Positions 43,320 to 52,276 of a stretch of DNA of 64,000 nucleotides are shown here, piece by piece (positions within the stretch are counted from its first letter, which is position 1; every line of letters begins with the position of its first letter). The stretch lies in contig NZ_CP016226.1 of the NCBI RefSeq assembly GCF_013377235.1, forward strand, positions 1,488,001-1,552,000, written 5' to 3'. The notes beneath the pieces are model-generated. The model searched no databases and was not told the DNA's origin. It worked only from the letters and a program-made list of their open reading frames with translations. The position numbers and the translations under genes are program-made. The stretch is from Mannheimia varigena (GTDB lineage Bacteria > Pseudomonadota > Gammaproteobacteria > Enterobacterales > Pasteurellaceae).

Positions 43320-44105
43320 TTACTCCTGAATATTTGTCGGAAGGTTTTTGTGAATAAGATTTTTATAGCCCCAAGCACCGAATAACGCACCGCAGATTGG
43401 AGCAACAATTGGAATAATGAAATAAGGGATTTCTTTACCACCGGTGAGTGCAATTTCACCCCAACCGGCAAGGAAAGCAAAGAGTTTAGGGCCAAAATCA
43501 CGAGCTGGATTCATCGCAAAGCCTGTTAATGGACCGGTTGCACCACCAATCACAGCAATTAATAAACCGATAAGCAATGCCGCTAGAGCTTTATTTGGTA
43601 AGCCATTTTTATCATCACCAATCGCTAAAATGGTAGACATCAACACGGCAGTAATCACAAATTCCACAATAAATGCCGTTAATAATGTAATATTTGGGTT
43701 TGGATAAGTTGAAAATACGCCTGCAAGACCAACTGTTTCTCCTCGAACAAGACCTTGAGCTGCTTCAGTTGCTGCAAAGAGATCGCTATACATAAAATAG
43801 ATAAGTGCAGCAGAGCAAAATGCCCCTGCTACTTGGGCGATAATATATGGAATGATTTTGTGTTTTTCAAAACCGTAAAATGCTGCGAGTGCAATGGTTA
43901 CGGCAGGGTTAAGGTGAGCACCAGAAATACCAGCAGAAATATAAATTGCCATTGAGACCCCAATACCCCAAACAATCGCAATTTCCCATAAACCGAAACT
44001 TGCACCAGCAACTTGAGCTGCTGCGACACATCCGGCACCAAAGAAGATAATGAAAGCTGTACCGATAAATTCGCCGATACAAGCATTGCGTAAGGTTCTG
44101 TCCAT
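43320..44105 (-). CDS. glpF: Glycerol uptake facilitator GlpF
   Basis: Aquaglyceroporin letting glycerol diffuse through the inner membrane. The start ATG at 44105 (MDRTLRNACIGEFIGTAFII) follows AAGGGGAA and is preferred to an in-frame ATG at 44195, which lies in the promoter region. Length is 261 residues. Both channel half-helix motifs are intact, GAHLNPAVT (near 66) and GFAMNPARD (near 200). First gene of glpFK; a perfect CRP site lies about 120 bases upstream. Confidence 0.96.
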   Translation of the reverse strand: MDRTLRNACIGEFIGTAFIIFFGAGCVAAAQVAGASFGLWEIAIVWGIGVSMAIYISAGISGAHLNPAVTIALAAFYGFEKHKIIPYIIAQVAGAFCSAALIYFMYSDLFAATEAAQGLVRGETVGLAGVFSTYPNPNITLLTAFIVEFVITAVLMSTILAIGDDKNGLPNKALAALLIGLLIAVIGGATGPLTGFAMNPARDFGPKLFAFLAGWGEIALTGGKEIPYFIIPIVAPICGALFGAWGYKNLIHKNLPTNIQE

Positions 44106-44223
44106 AACGTTCCCCTTAAGAAGAAATGATTGAAAATCAATGAAAAAATGTTTGAAAATGAAAATATTTTCGAGCTGATATTGCCAAAACGCCATTTTTT
44201 AAGCAAATAGGAAATTTTAAATT

Positions 44224-44239
44224 TGTGAAATCCATCACA
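44224..44239 (-). promoter_or_regulatory. CRP site upstream of glpF
   Basis: TGTGA-AATCCA-TCACA is a perfect CRP core. A minus-strand CAATAT at 44183-44178 could be the -10, giving a class I distance near 60. The site also lies about 70 bases upstream of crcB on the other strand. Confidence 0.78.
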
Positions 44240-44300
44240 TTATTTTTTTAAATCAACCATTTCTAGGTATAATTTGACAAACCATTTTTTAGGGCAAAAT

Positions 44301-44666
44301 ATGTACTCAGTTTTTATACTTTCAACCGGTGCAGTGTTTGGAGCATTGTGTCGTTGGCAATTAGGGATGTGGCTTAATCCATTGCTTAATCAGTTTGCAT
44401 TAGGCACATTGTTAGCAAATTGGGCTGGTTGCTTTTTGATTGGTATTGCGATGGGTTGTAATCTAGGCGATAGCCAAAGATTATTATTTATTACAGGCTT
44501 TCTCGGCAGTTTCACTACCTTTTCAAGTTTTTCCGCAGAGTTAAGCGAGAAATTATTAGCGGAAAAATGGGGAGAATTTATCACTGTATTAAGCCTGCAT
44601 TTAGTAGGCGGTATTGTACTCACAATTTGTGGAATTTTGCTCACTCGTTGTCTTACAAGCGGTTAA
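44301..44666 (+). CDS. crcB: Fluoride exporter CrcB/Fluc
   Basis: Small dimeric fluoride channel that protects against cytosolic fluoride. ATG 44301 (MYSVFILSTGAVFGALCRW) is preferred over an in-frame TTG at 44274, giving 121 residues and four membrane segments. Conserved features: GAVFGALCR near the N-terminus, the pore Asn in GTLLANWAGCF, and GFLGSFTTFSSFSAE near residue 75 with the phenylalanine box and sodium site. No fluoride riboswitch is seen in the short leader. An uptake signal overlaps its 3' end. Confidence 0.92.
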   Translation: MYSVFILSTGAVFGALCRWQLGMWLNPLLNQFALGTLLANWAGCFLIGIAMGCNLGDSQRLLFITGFLGSFTTFSSFSAELSEKLLAEKWGEFITVLSLHLVGGIVLTICGILLTRCLTSG

Positions 44667-44690
44667 ATTTGCTGAAAAATTTGCAAATAA

Positions 44691-44715
44691 AAAACCTCCC
44701 AATCGGGAGGTTTTT
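44691..44715. terminator. Bidirectional terminator between crcB and the Dcu gene
   Basis: AAAACCTCCC-AATC-GGGAGGTTTT is a perfect 10-bp stem with T runs on both strands, placed between two convergent genes. Confidence 0.9.
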
Positions 44716-44725
44716 CGTGGAACTT

Positions 44726-46048
44726 TTACAGTAACATATTCGATAGTAATAAACCGAAGCCGATACTGAAAATCATACTGAGTAAGCCCGGCAACATAAA
44801 GCTATGGTTGAAAATAAACTTACCAATGCGGGTTGTACCCGTTGTATCAAAGTCGATTGAAGCAATAATCGGACCATAGTTCGGAATGAAGAAGTAACCA
44901 TTTACGGCAACAAACACCCCAATTAATACAGGTGCCGGAATGCCGATTGCAACCGCTAATGGGAATAAGGTGGCAACAGTTGCACCTTGGCTATTTACTA
45001 ATACAGAAAGTACGAATAGCGCGAATGCAAATGCCCAAGGTGCAGTTTCAACTAAGCCTGACACCATAGATTTTACTTCATCCATATGGCCTTGCATTAA
45101 GGTATCACCTAACCACGCAATACCGAAAATCGCAATAACTGCACGCATACCGGCGTGGAATACGGAGCCTTTCGTAATTTCATTACCGTCCGGTTTGCAG
45201 GTGAAAATAATCAATGCACCAATGGTTAACATCACGATTTCGATAGTGTGAGCCATACCCATTGGTTTGCCATCAAACACAGGGCGAAGTGCTGGCATTG
45301 CACCCATTAATACGACTAATAAAGCACCGAATAGGAATAAACCAACAGAGAGTTTTGCTGTTGGTTTTAACGGTAATTCGGTTGGGTTTGCAGTGATGTG
45401 GTTTGCCTTCACATACTCAGGATCTTGCAATAATTTTTGATAGTGTGGGTCATCTTTTAACTCTTTACCCATTTTATTCACAAATACGCAAGCTAAACCT
45501 AAACCTAATAATGTTGAAGGAATGGTAACCATCAGCACATCGCCTAAGGTAATGCCTTGTGGTTCAAGGAATGCTACCACTGCGACGACTGCCGCTGCAA
45601 TCGGGCTTGCTACAATCGCAAATTGTGAGGCAATTACCGCCATTGAGAGAGGACGCTCAGGGCGAATACCGTTATGGCGGCTTACCTCAGCGATTACAGG
45701 TAATACAGAATAAGCAACGTGTCCTGTACCTGCAAGCACAGTAAATGTCCAAGTTACAAGTGGTGCGATAAAGGTAATGTGTTTTGGATTTTTACGCAAA
45801 ATACGAGTGGCGATTTTGATCATATAATCTAAACCACCGGCGGCTTGCATTGCAGCTGCGGCTGCAACTACTGCCATAATCATAAACATAACATCAATTG
45901 GCAAACCAGCAGGTTTTAACCCGAAGCCGAATGATAAAATGGCTAAACCTAAACCACCAAAAACCCCTAAACCGATACCACCAACACGAGCACCGACCAA
46001 AATACATAGTAGTACTATGGCGAACTGAATAAAAAACATAGCAGACAT
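44726..46048 (-). CDS. dcuB: Anaerobic C4-dicarboxylate transporter, DcuA/DcuB family
   Basis: Inner-membrane antiporter exchanging fumarate, malate or aspartate for succinate during fumarate respiration. The 440 residues contain about 12 hydrophobic segments, the N-terminal RVGGIGLGVFGGLGLAIL, GTGHVAYSVLPVI and NGYFFIPNYGPI. DcuA and DcuB are hard to tell apart by eye; DcuB is chosen because that is the usual Pasteurellaceae annotation. I see no perfect FNR site in the 143-base gap to dapF. Confidence 0.88.
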   Translation of the reverse strand: MSAMFFIQFAIVLLCILVGARVGGIGLGVFGGLGLAILSFGFGLKPAGLPIDVMFMIMAVVAAAAAMQAAGGLDYMIKIATRILRKNPKHITFIAPLVTWTFTVLAGTGHVAYSVLPVIAEVSRHNGIRPERPLSMAVIASQFAIVASPIAAAVVAVVAFLEPQGITLGDVLMVTIPSTLLGLGLACVFVNKMGKELKDDPHYQKLLQDPEYVKANHITANPTELPLKPTAKLSVGLFLFGALLVVLMGAMPALRPVFDGKPMGMAHTIEIVMLTIGALIIFTCKPDGNEITKGSVFHAGMRAVIAIFGIAWLGDTLMQGHMDEVKSMVSGLVETAPWAFAFALFVLSVLVNSQGATVATLFPLAVAIGIPAPVLIGVFVAVNGYFFIPNYGPIIASIDFDTTGTTRIGKFIFNHSFMLPGLLSMIFSIGFGLLLSNMLL

Positions 46049-46191
46049 AATTTGCTCCTAAAAAGAATGTAAAAAACTGCTTTTTGAAGAAATTGATATT
46101 TTCCTCAAATTCATTCGGGTTTACTATATCAATAACGATCTGTAATCTCTATAATCTAAATCAATAAATAGTTCGATAATTAGGAAAAAAT

Positions 46192-47016
46192 ATGCAATTT
46201 TCAAAAATGCACGGATTGGGCAACGATTTTATGGTAGTGGACGGTGTAACTCAAAATGTTTATTTAACGGAGGAGATGATTCGAACACTTTCTGACCGTT
46301 ATCGTGGTGTTGGTTTTGATCAACTTTTATTGGTTGAGCCGCCTTACGATCCTGAATTAGATTTCCATTACCGTATTTTTAACGCAGATGGCAGTGAAGT
46401 TTCACAATGTGGAAATGGGGCGAGATGTTTTGCTCGTTTTGTAACGCTTAAAGGGCTTACTAATAAAAGAGATATTTACGTTAGCACAGTTAAAGGAAAA
46501 ATGGTGTTAAGTCTACAAGATGACGACAAAGTGCGAGTGAATATGGGCGAGCCGATTTGGGAACCTGCACAAATCCCATTTACGGCGAATAAATTTGAGA
46601 AAAACTATATTTTACGCACTGATTTGCAAACCGTTCTATGTGGGGTGGTGTCGATGGGTAATCCACATTGTGTGCTACAAGTAGATGATGTAAAAACTGC
46701 ACCAGTGAATGAACTCGGACCTTTGCTCGAAAGCCACGAACGCTTCCCTGAACGAGCGAATATCAGCTTTATGCAAGTGGTGAATCGCAATCACGTCAAA
46801 TTACGGGTGTATGAGCGAGGTGCAGGCGAAACCCAAGCTTGTGGCAGCGGGGCGTGCGGCACGGTAGCGGTCGGTATTATGCAAGGCTTGTTGGATAATA
46901 AAGTACAGGTGGATTTGCCGGGTGGTTCACTCATTATTGAATGGCGAGGAGTAGGGCATCCTCTTTATATGACAGGCGATGCAACACATATTTATGATGG
47001 ATTTATCAAGCTGTAA
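46192..47016 (+). CDS. dapF: Diaminopimelate epimerase
   Basis: Interconverts LL- and meso-diaminopimelate for lysine and peptidoglycan synthesis, without cofactor. The 274 residues have the expected length; both catalytic cysteines are present, in SQCGNGARCF (near 73) and ACGSGACGT (near 219). It is monocistronic, with its own terminator. Confidence 0.97.
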   Translation: MQFSKMHGLGNDFMVVDGVTQNVYLTEEMIRTLSDRYRGVGFDQLLLVEPPYDPELDFHYRIFNADGSEVSQCGNGARCFARFVTLKGLTNKRDIYVSTVKGKMVLSLQDDDKVRVNMGEPIWEPAQIPFTANKFEKNYILRTDLQTVLCGVVSMGNPHCVLQVDDVKTAPVNELGPLLESHERFPERANISFMQVVNRNHVKLRVYERGAGETQACGSGACGTVAVGIMQGLLDNKVQVDLPGGSLIIEWRGVGHPLYMTGDATHIYDGFIKL

Positions 47017-47024
47017 TTATTGTC

Positions 47025-47050
47025 GGGAGGGTTAAGCCCTCCCATTTTTT
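47025..47050 (+). terminator. dapF terminator
   Basis: GGGAGGG-TTAAG-CCCTCCC followed by ATTTTTT. Confidence 0.9.
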
Positions 47051-47052
47051 CA

Positions 47053-47592
47053 TTAAATTAACTTCTTCACCAACTCCAACACCACAGGCAATTCGGTTAC
47101 ACCCTCTCTATCCAAAAAATGTCCACCCTGATTTAGGCGAATATAGTCCGCTTGCAAATGTTGAGCGAGGGCATCGCTATATTTATGATTCACGATAGTA
47201 TCGTCTAACGCACTCACCACATAGCTTGGAAAATGCGATACACTCGGTAAAATTGCATAATAATTGGTAAAGGCAGACAGTTCGGGTAAATTTTCTACGG
47301 GTTGATAGAACCCTGACACAAACACCGCCCCTTTAATTTTGGCGTAATTTTTCGCTAGAAAATTCAAAATGGCGATACAACCTAAACTATGCCCGACAAA
47401 AATAGTTTGATCGTTAAGCTCCACATTTTGTGCAAGATGATTTAACCAACCATCTAATGACGGATTTTCCGAATTGGGCATATTGAGCCGCTCGCAACTT
47501 ATGCCACATTTTTCAAGCTCCTGTTCCAACCAAGGAAACCAATGTTTATCTGCATTTGCAGTATAGCCGTGTACGATATAAACCTGTGCCAT
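47053..47592 (-). CDS. RBBP9/YdeN-like serine hydrolase
   Basis: A 179-residue alpha/beta hydrolase. The ATG at 47592 (MAQVYIVHGYTANADKHW) follows AGGAGGTGT and is chosen over a 60-residue upstream extension that overlaps the SMR gene. Features: oxyanion-region HGYTA, nucleophile elbow GHSLG with Ser (about 76), acid Asp in SALDDTIVNH, and base His in QGGHFLDREG near the C-terminus. Substrate unknown; the family acts on small esters or peptides. Confidence 0.86.
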   Translation of the reverse strand: MAQVYIVHGYTANADKHWFPWLEQELEKCGISCERLNMPNSENPSLDGWLNHLAQNVELNDQTIFVGHSLGCIAILNFLAKNYAKIKGAVFVSGFYQPVENLPELSAFTNYYAILPSVSHFPSYVVSALDDTIVNHKYSDALAQHLQADYIRLNQGGHFLDREGVTELPVVLELVKKLI

Positions 47593-47671
47593 TACACACC
47601 TCCTAATTTGACTAAAAAGATTGTAGCAAAAAATGCTAAAATAGCCACATATACTACTTATAAGGAACTCA

Positions 47672-47995
47672 ATGAACGTTTGGATTTTATTAGCGATTTC
47701 AATTTGTTTGGAAATTGCCGCCACTAACTTATTAAAATTAAGCAACGGTTTTACCAAAGTCGTACCAACCATTAGCTCGCTGGCACTTTATGGCTTATCG
47801 TTTTACTTTCTCTCAATTATTTTCCGCACCTTACCGGTGGGCATTGTCTATGCAGTTTGGTCTGGTGTAGGAATTGTGCTTACTGCCATTGTTGCGTATT
47901 TCGCATTCGGGCAGAAAATAGACTTGGCAGGCTTGGTTGGTATTGCGTTGATTTTAGCTGGTGTATTGGTGATTAATTTATTTTCGAAGGTGTGA
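47672..47995 (+). CDS. SMR-family small multidrug/guanidinium exporter
   Basis: A 107-residue inner-membrane protein with four membrane helices that dimerises and exchanges protons for cationic compounds. The essential Glu14 (ICLEIAAT) is present, and YAVWSGVGIVLTAIVAY (near 60) is the SMR signature. EmrE-like and Gdx/SugE-like members both fit; the LPVGIVYAVWSGVG text favours EmrE/QacC type. It is divergent from the hydrolase gene. Confidence 0.88.
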   Translation: MNVWILLAISICLEIAATNLLKLSNGFTKVVPTISSLALYGLSFYFLSIIFRTLPVGIVYAVWSGVGIVLTAIVAYFAFGQKIDLAGLVGIALILAGVLVINLFSKV

Positions 47996-47997
47996 TT

Positions 47998-48045
47998 ACA
48001 AGCGGTCATTTTTCTGCAAAATTTTGCGAGAAAATGACTGCTTGT
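47998..48045. terminator. Inverted uptake-signal terminator between SMR gene and xylB
   Basis: ACAAGCGGTCATTTT pairs with AAAATGACTGCTTGT (15 bp, one G-T pair) around a TCTGCAAAATTTTGCGAG centre, between convergent genes. Confidence 0.78.
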
Positions 48046-48051
48046 TAGTCT

Positions 48052-49497
48052 TTATAAACCTTTCAACCGTTGATAAATCTCCGCAAATTTTTGGCGTTTT
48101 TCTTGATATTCCGCATAACGAGCCGGGTTTGGCTGATAAACCTGTTCTAACGGTAACGGCTGGCAGAACTCGGCAATATCCTGGTTTGGATTTAATGCAA
48201 TTTGAGCCAGTTTTGCAGCCCCTAAAGCCGGGCCAACATCGCCACCTGTGCGGTATTCAAAGATTTTACCGCTAATATCGGCAAGCAGTTGTCGCCAGTA
48301 GGCACTTTTCGCTCCGCCACCAATTAAGGCGATATTCTCTGCATTTACCCCTGTTTCGTGCAGAACATCAATTCCTTGAGCTAAGGCAAAACTCACCCCT
48401 TCAATCACCGATTTTGCCATCGTGATTTGGTTGTCGTTATGATTTAAACCCCAGAATACGCCTTTAGCGTAAGGATCGTTATGCGGTGTGCGTTCACCGG
48501 ATAAATAAGGTAAGAACACCGCATCGGAGGCAGTTTGGTTTGCTTCAACTTGTTGGAATAAGGTTGGCACATCTTTAACGCCAAGCGATTTTGCCGCCCA
48601 ATCGACCGAAGATGCCGCACTTAAAATCACCGACATCAAATGCCAGCGATCCGGTAAGGCGTGGCAGAAGCTGTGAACCGCTTTTTGCGGATTAGCGTGG
48701 AATTTATCGCTCACTACAAAATAAACGCCTGATGTGCCGAGAGAAAGCATTGCTTGCCCTGTTTGATATAAGCCAATACCGATCGCCCCTGCGGCATTAT
48801 CACCACCACCTGCTACAATCGGTACGGATTTCATTTTCCACTGTTCGGCAAGCGTTGGGCGTAAATAACCTGTGATTTGGTTGCCTTCAAACAGTTTTGG
48901 CATATTTTCAATGTCTAATCCGCAAGCGTTTAGGAGCGATTTGTTCCAATCTCGTTTCCCTACATCAAGCCACATTGTGCCTGATGCATCGGACATATCA
49001 GAAGCGTATTCGCCACTCATTACTAAGCGGAGATAATCTTTAGGGAGCAATACTTTGCTGACTTTTTCGGCAATGTCTGGCTGGTGTTTATCGACCCAAC
49101 GTAATTTGGGGGCGGTAAAGCCCGGCATCATCAAGTTGCCTGTAATTACACGGCTGTTTGGCACAAGTTGTTCTAATTCTTCACATTCAGCAAAACTGCG
49201 TCCGTCATTCCATAAAATTGCAGGGGAAAGTACGTTGTCTGCACTGTCTAGCAAAGTTGCTCCGTGCATCTGCCCGGTTAAACCGATGGCTTTTACACCG
49301 CTTAAATCCTGTTGAGAGGCTAGCTCAAGCATTGCTTCGTTGGTGGCATTCCACCAATCTTGTGGGTTTTGTTCAGACCACAATGGCTGTGGGCGGGAAA
49401 TAGGAAGTGATTTTTGGGTAATGGCAATAATGTGTTGGTTTTCATCGAGTAACACGACTTTCACACCTGATGTGCCGAGATCGATTCCAATATACAT
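48052..49497 (-). CDS. xylB: Xylulokinase
   Basis: Phosphorylates D-xylulose to xylulose-5-phosphate for the pentose phosphate pathway. The 481-residue FGGY-family kinase starts MYIGIDLGTSGVKVVLLDE, with phosphate motif and TGQMHGATLLD (near 78). LSGERTPHNDP and GGGAKSAYWRQLLADI are xylulokinase signatures. It is the second gene of xylA-xylB on the minus strand, 152 bases after xylA with a palindrome between. Confidence 0.95.
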   Translation of the reverse strand: MYIGIDLGTSGVKVVLLDENQHIIAITQKSLPISRPQPLWSEQNPQDWWNATNEAMLELASQQDLSGVKAIGLTGQMHGATLLDSADNVLSPAILWNDGRSFAECEELEQLVPNSRVITGNLMMPGFTAPKLRWVDKHQPDIAEKVSKVLLPKDYLRLVMSGEYASDMSDASGTMWLDVGKRDWNKSLLNACGLDIENMPKLFEGNQITGYLRPTLAEQWKMKSVPIVAGGGDNAAGAIGIGLYQTGQAMLSLGTSGVYFVVSDKFHANPQKAVHSFCHALPDRWHLMSVILSAASSVDWAAKSLGVKDVPTLFQQVEANQTASDAVFLPYLSGERTPHNDPYAKGVFWGLNHNDNQITMAKSVIEGVSFALAQGIDVLHETGVNAENIALIGGGAKSAYWRQLLADISGKIFEYRTGGDVGPALGAAKLAQIALNPNQDIAEFCQPLPLEQVYQPNPARYAEYQEKRQKFAEIYQRLKGL

Positions 49498-49574
49498 AAA
49501 TATTCCTTTGTCATTGAATACAAGCGGTCATTTTATTCGGGAAATTTGCAATTTAACGTTTTAGAGATCCATCA

Positions 49575-49595
49575 CCCCTCTTTGCTAAAGAGGGG
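49575..49595. repeat. Palindrome between xylA and xylB related to the hslV-hslU repeat
   Basis: CCCCTCTTT-GCT-AAAGAGGGG is a 9-bp stem with the same core (CCCCTCTTT...AAAGAGGGG) as the ends of the 28110-28282 element. It is flanked by an inverted uptake-signal pair at about 49519 and 49639. Probably a solo copy of the same repeat family. Confidence 0.65.
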
Positions 49596-49649
49596 ATCAG
49601 ATCGAGCTTAAATTTTGCAAATTTTTTACAAAAAACAACCGCTTGTAGA

Positions 49650-50969
49650 TTAACGATAAATATAGCTATTTACCAAGTTTTCCAAATATTCTTGCTGACC
49701 TGAAATTGGTTTCGGATCTAAGCATTGGTTTTCCACGATTTTCGCTAAATCTTCTAAACTTGCTTTGCCGCTTAGAATTTGTTGCCCTAAATCTTGGTTC
49801 CAGCCTGCGTAGCGGTTATCGACCACTTTTTGTAACGCTTGGTCTTCAATCATTTTCGCTGCACGTTTAAGGGAGAGGGCTAACACGTCCATTGCTCCGA
49901 TGTGGGCGTGGAATAAATCATAAGGGTCGGTACTTTGACGGCGAATTTTAGCATCGAAGTTGAAGCCGCCGGTGGTGAAACCGCCTGCTTTTAAGATTTC
50001 GTACATTACAAGGGTATTTTCTTCAACACTATTTGGGAATTGGTCTGTATCCCAGCCTAATTGTGGGTCGCCACGGTTTGCATCGATAGAACCGAAGATG
50101 CCTAATGCCGTTGCGGTTGCAATTTCGTGTTGGAATGTATGCCCTGCAAGCGTAGCGTGGTTGGCTTCAATGTTCATTTTAATTTCATTTTCTAAACCAA
50201 ACTGTTTTAAGAAACCGTAAACGGTTGCTACATCATAGTCGTATTGATGTTTGGTTGGCTCTTGTGGTTTGGGCTCGATGAGTAATGTGCCTTTAAAGCC
50301 GATTTTGTATTTGTGTTCCACCACTAACTGCATAAAGCGACCGATTTGTTCACGTTCACGTTTGAGATCAGTATTGAGTAAAGTCTCATAACCTTCACGT
50401 CCACCCCATAACACATAGTTTTCGCCACCTAAGCGTTGAGTTGCGTTCATTGCAGTGAAGACTTGTGCGGCTGCCCAAGCAAACACTTCCGGATTTGGGT
50501 TGGTGGAAGCACCTGACATATAGCGAGGGTTGGTAAAGCAGTTTGCGGTTCCCCACAATAATTTCACGCCGGTTTCTGCTTGTTTTTGCTCTAAAATATC
50601 CACAATGGTGTTGAAGTTATGGAGATATTCTTTGAAATTATTGCCTTCAGGAGCGATATCCACATCGTGGAAACAGTAATAAGGCACGCCTAATTTTTGG
50701 AAAAACTCAAAAGCAATTTCCGCTTTTTGCTTTGCACCTTGCAGTAAATCACCGGTTTTTTGCCAGCTGCGATCTAATGAACCAACCCCGAACATATCGT
50801 TGCCTGTCCAGCAGAAAGTGTGCCAATAGCAAACCGCTAAACGCAGGTGTTCTGCCATTGTTTTTCCTAAAATCACTTCATTTGGATTGTAGTGCTTGAA
50901 TGCAAACGGATTGGTTGAGTTTGCCCCTTCGTATTGTACTTTTAAGATTTTGTCGAAATAGTTAGACAT
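49650..50969 (-). CDS. xylA: Xylose isomerase
   Basis: Converts D-xylose to D-xylulose using two divalent metals. The 439 residues have the expected length. The catalytic FHDVDIAPEG (His near 101 and Asp), WGGREGYETLLNTD, IEPKPQEPTKHQYDYD and GGFNFDAKIRRQSTDP (metal ligands) are all intact. It is first gene of xylAB and divergent from xylFGH across a shared control region. Confidence 0.97.
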   Translation of the reverse strand: MSNYFDKILKVQYEGANSTNPFAFKHYNPNEVILGKTMAEHLRLAVCYWHTFCWTGNDMFGVGSLDRSWQKTGDLLQGAKQKAEIAFEFFQKLGVPYYCFHDVDIAPEGNNFKEYLHNFNTIVDILEQKQAETGVKLLWGTANCFTNPRYMSGASTNPNPEVFAWAAAQVFTAMNATQRLGGENYVLWGGREGYETLLNTDLKREREQIGRFMQLVVEHKYKIGFKGTLLIEPKPQEPTKHQYDYDVATVYGFLKQFGLENEIKMNIEANHATLAGHTFQHEIATATALGIFGSIDANRGDPQLGWDTDQFPNSVEENTLVMYEILKAGGFTTGGFNFDAKIRRQSTDPYDLFHAHIGAMDVLALSLKRAAKMIEDQALQKVVDNRYAGWNQDLGQQILSGKASLEDLAKIVENQCLDPKPISGQQEYLENLVNSYIYR

Positions 50970-51046
50970 AACAATGCTCCTATGTATTGGAAAAATGATG
51001 TTTCGGCGACATCATCGGAGAATTATCAAAACCATTCAATTACGAT

Positions 51047-51064
51047 ATTTCGTTTTTTAATTTC
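51047..51064 (-). promoter_or_regulatory. Possible XylR half-sites for xylAB
   Basis: On the minus strand GAAAT-N8-GAAAT is a direct repeat resembling the paired GAAA-type half-sites bound by XylR of E. coli. It sits 78-95 bases upstream of xylA. Confidence 0.45.
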
Positions 51065-51077
51065 GATTATTGGTTAA

Positions 51078-51135
51078 TGTGGCGTAGATCACAAAAGTGA
51101 AAAATCGTAATAGTGTTGAGAAATATGATAATTGA
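51078..51135 (+). promoter_or_regulatory. xylFGH promoter: CRP site plus tandem XylR-like repeats
   Basis: TGTGG-CGTAGA-TCACA (51078-51093) is a nearly perfect CRP site. Directly after it GAAAAAT (51099) and GAGAAAT (51118) repeat with a 19-base period, as expected for tandem AraC-family half-sites, followed by a TATGAT -10 candidate at 51124-51129. The same layout recurs at 55044-55101 before the sugar porter. Confidence 0.65.
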
Positions 51136-51214
51136 ACTTCATTTGAAATCAGAACAGACTTTGAACGAGCAAGAATAGGCTCGAACATTATTTTTACAAC
51201 CAATGAGGTGAACT

Positions 51215-52216
51215 ATGAAACTTAAGTCCAAATTATTAGCAGTTGCTGCCGCCACTTTAATGGTATTTAGCCACTCAGCGATTGCTAAAGATCTAAAAAT
51301 CGGTATGTCTATCGATGATTTACGTTTAGAGCGTTGGCAAAAAGATAGAGATATTTTTGTGAATAAAGCAGAAGCCTTAGGTGCAAAAGTGTTTGTGCAA
51401 TCCGCAAATGGCGATGCGACCGCTCAAATTTCTCAAATTGAGAATATGTTGAATAAGGGTATTGATGTATTGGTGATTATTCCTTTTAACGGCGAAGTGT
51501 TGTCCAACGTAATTGCCGAAGCGAAAAAAGAGGGCGTGAAAGTGCTTGCCTATGACCGCTTAATTAACAATGCCGACATTGATTTCTATGTGTCATTCGA
51601 TAATGAAAAAGTGGGTGAGCTACAAGCTCAAAGTATTATCGAACAAAAACCGGAGGGGAATTATTTCCTAATGGGCGGCTCACCGGTGGATAACAATGCG
51701 AAGTTATTCCGTAAAGGTCAAATGAAAGTCTTACAACCGCATATTGATAGCGGCAAAATCAAAGTGGTGGGCGACCAATGGGTAGATTCTTGGTTAGCTG
51801 AGAAAGCATTACAAATTATGGAAAACGCTTTAACAGCGAATAAAAATAATATTGATGCAGTAGTCGCTTCAAACGATGCCACTGCAGGCGGTGCAATTCA
51901 AGCATTAAGTGCTCAAGGCTTATCGGGCAAAGTTGCAATTTCCGGTCAAGATGCAGATTTAGCAGCAATCAAACGTATTGTTGCTGGCACACAAACTATG
52001 ACGGTGTATAAACCGATTACTAACTTAGCTGATAAAGCCGCTGAAATAGCTGTTGCTCTTGGTAAAGAAGAAAAAGTGGAAACGAATGCGAAATTAAACA
52101 ATGGTAGTAAAGAGGTCGAAGCTTATTTATTAGAGCCTGTGGTGGTGACCAAAGACAATATCGATAGTACCGTAATTAAAGACGGTTTCCACACTAAAGA
52201 AGCAGTATATAAATAA
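51215..52216 (+). CDS. xylF: D-xylose-binding periplasmic protein XylF
   Basis: High-affinity periplasmic receptor for xylose in the XylFGH ABC importer. The 333 residues have a signal peptide (about 1-24, ending HSAIA), then the type I binding fold DLKIGMSIDDLRLERWQKDRD. ALGAKVFVQSANGD and SNDATAGGAIQAL are typical XylF segments. First gene of xylFGH; the 60-base gap to xylG has a GAGATGGCGAG...CTCGCCATTTTTG hairpin that may lower downstream expression. Confidence 0.96.
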   Translation: MKLKSKLLAVAAATLMVFSHSAIAKDLKIGMSIDDLRLERWQKDRDIFVNKAEALGAKVFVQSANGDATAQISQIENMLNKGIDVLVIIPFNGEVLSNVIAEAKKEGVKVLAYDRLINNADIDFYVSFDNEKVGELQAQSIIEQKPEGNYFLMGGSPVDNNAKLFRKGQMKVLQPHIDSGKIKVVGDQWVDSWLAEKALQIMENALTANKNNIDAVVASNDATAGGAIQALSAQGLSGKVAISGQDADLAAIKRIVAGTQTMTVYKPITNLADKAAEIAVALGKEEKVETNAKLNNGSKEVEAYLLEPVVVTKDNIDSTVIKDGFHTKEAVYK

Positions 52217-52276
52217 ATCACTTTCATTTATCGAGATGGCGAGTTTCCTCGCCATTTTTGAAAATAGGGGCTAAGT

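Noticed and set aside
44106..44195. 30-residue N-terminal extension of GlpF
   Set aside because: The extension is unlike the family, and the AAGGGGAA site supports the ATG at 44105.
44240..44300. Fluoride riboswitch before crcB
   Set aside because: The leader is very short and lacks the GC-rich pseudoknot core.
47593..47772. 60-residue N-terminal extension of the RBBP9-like hydrolase
   Set aside because: It overlaps the divergent SMR gene, while a good ribosome site stands before the internal ATG at 47592.
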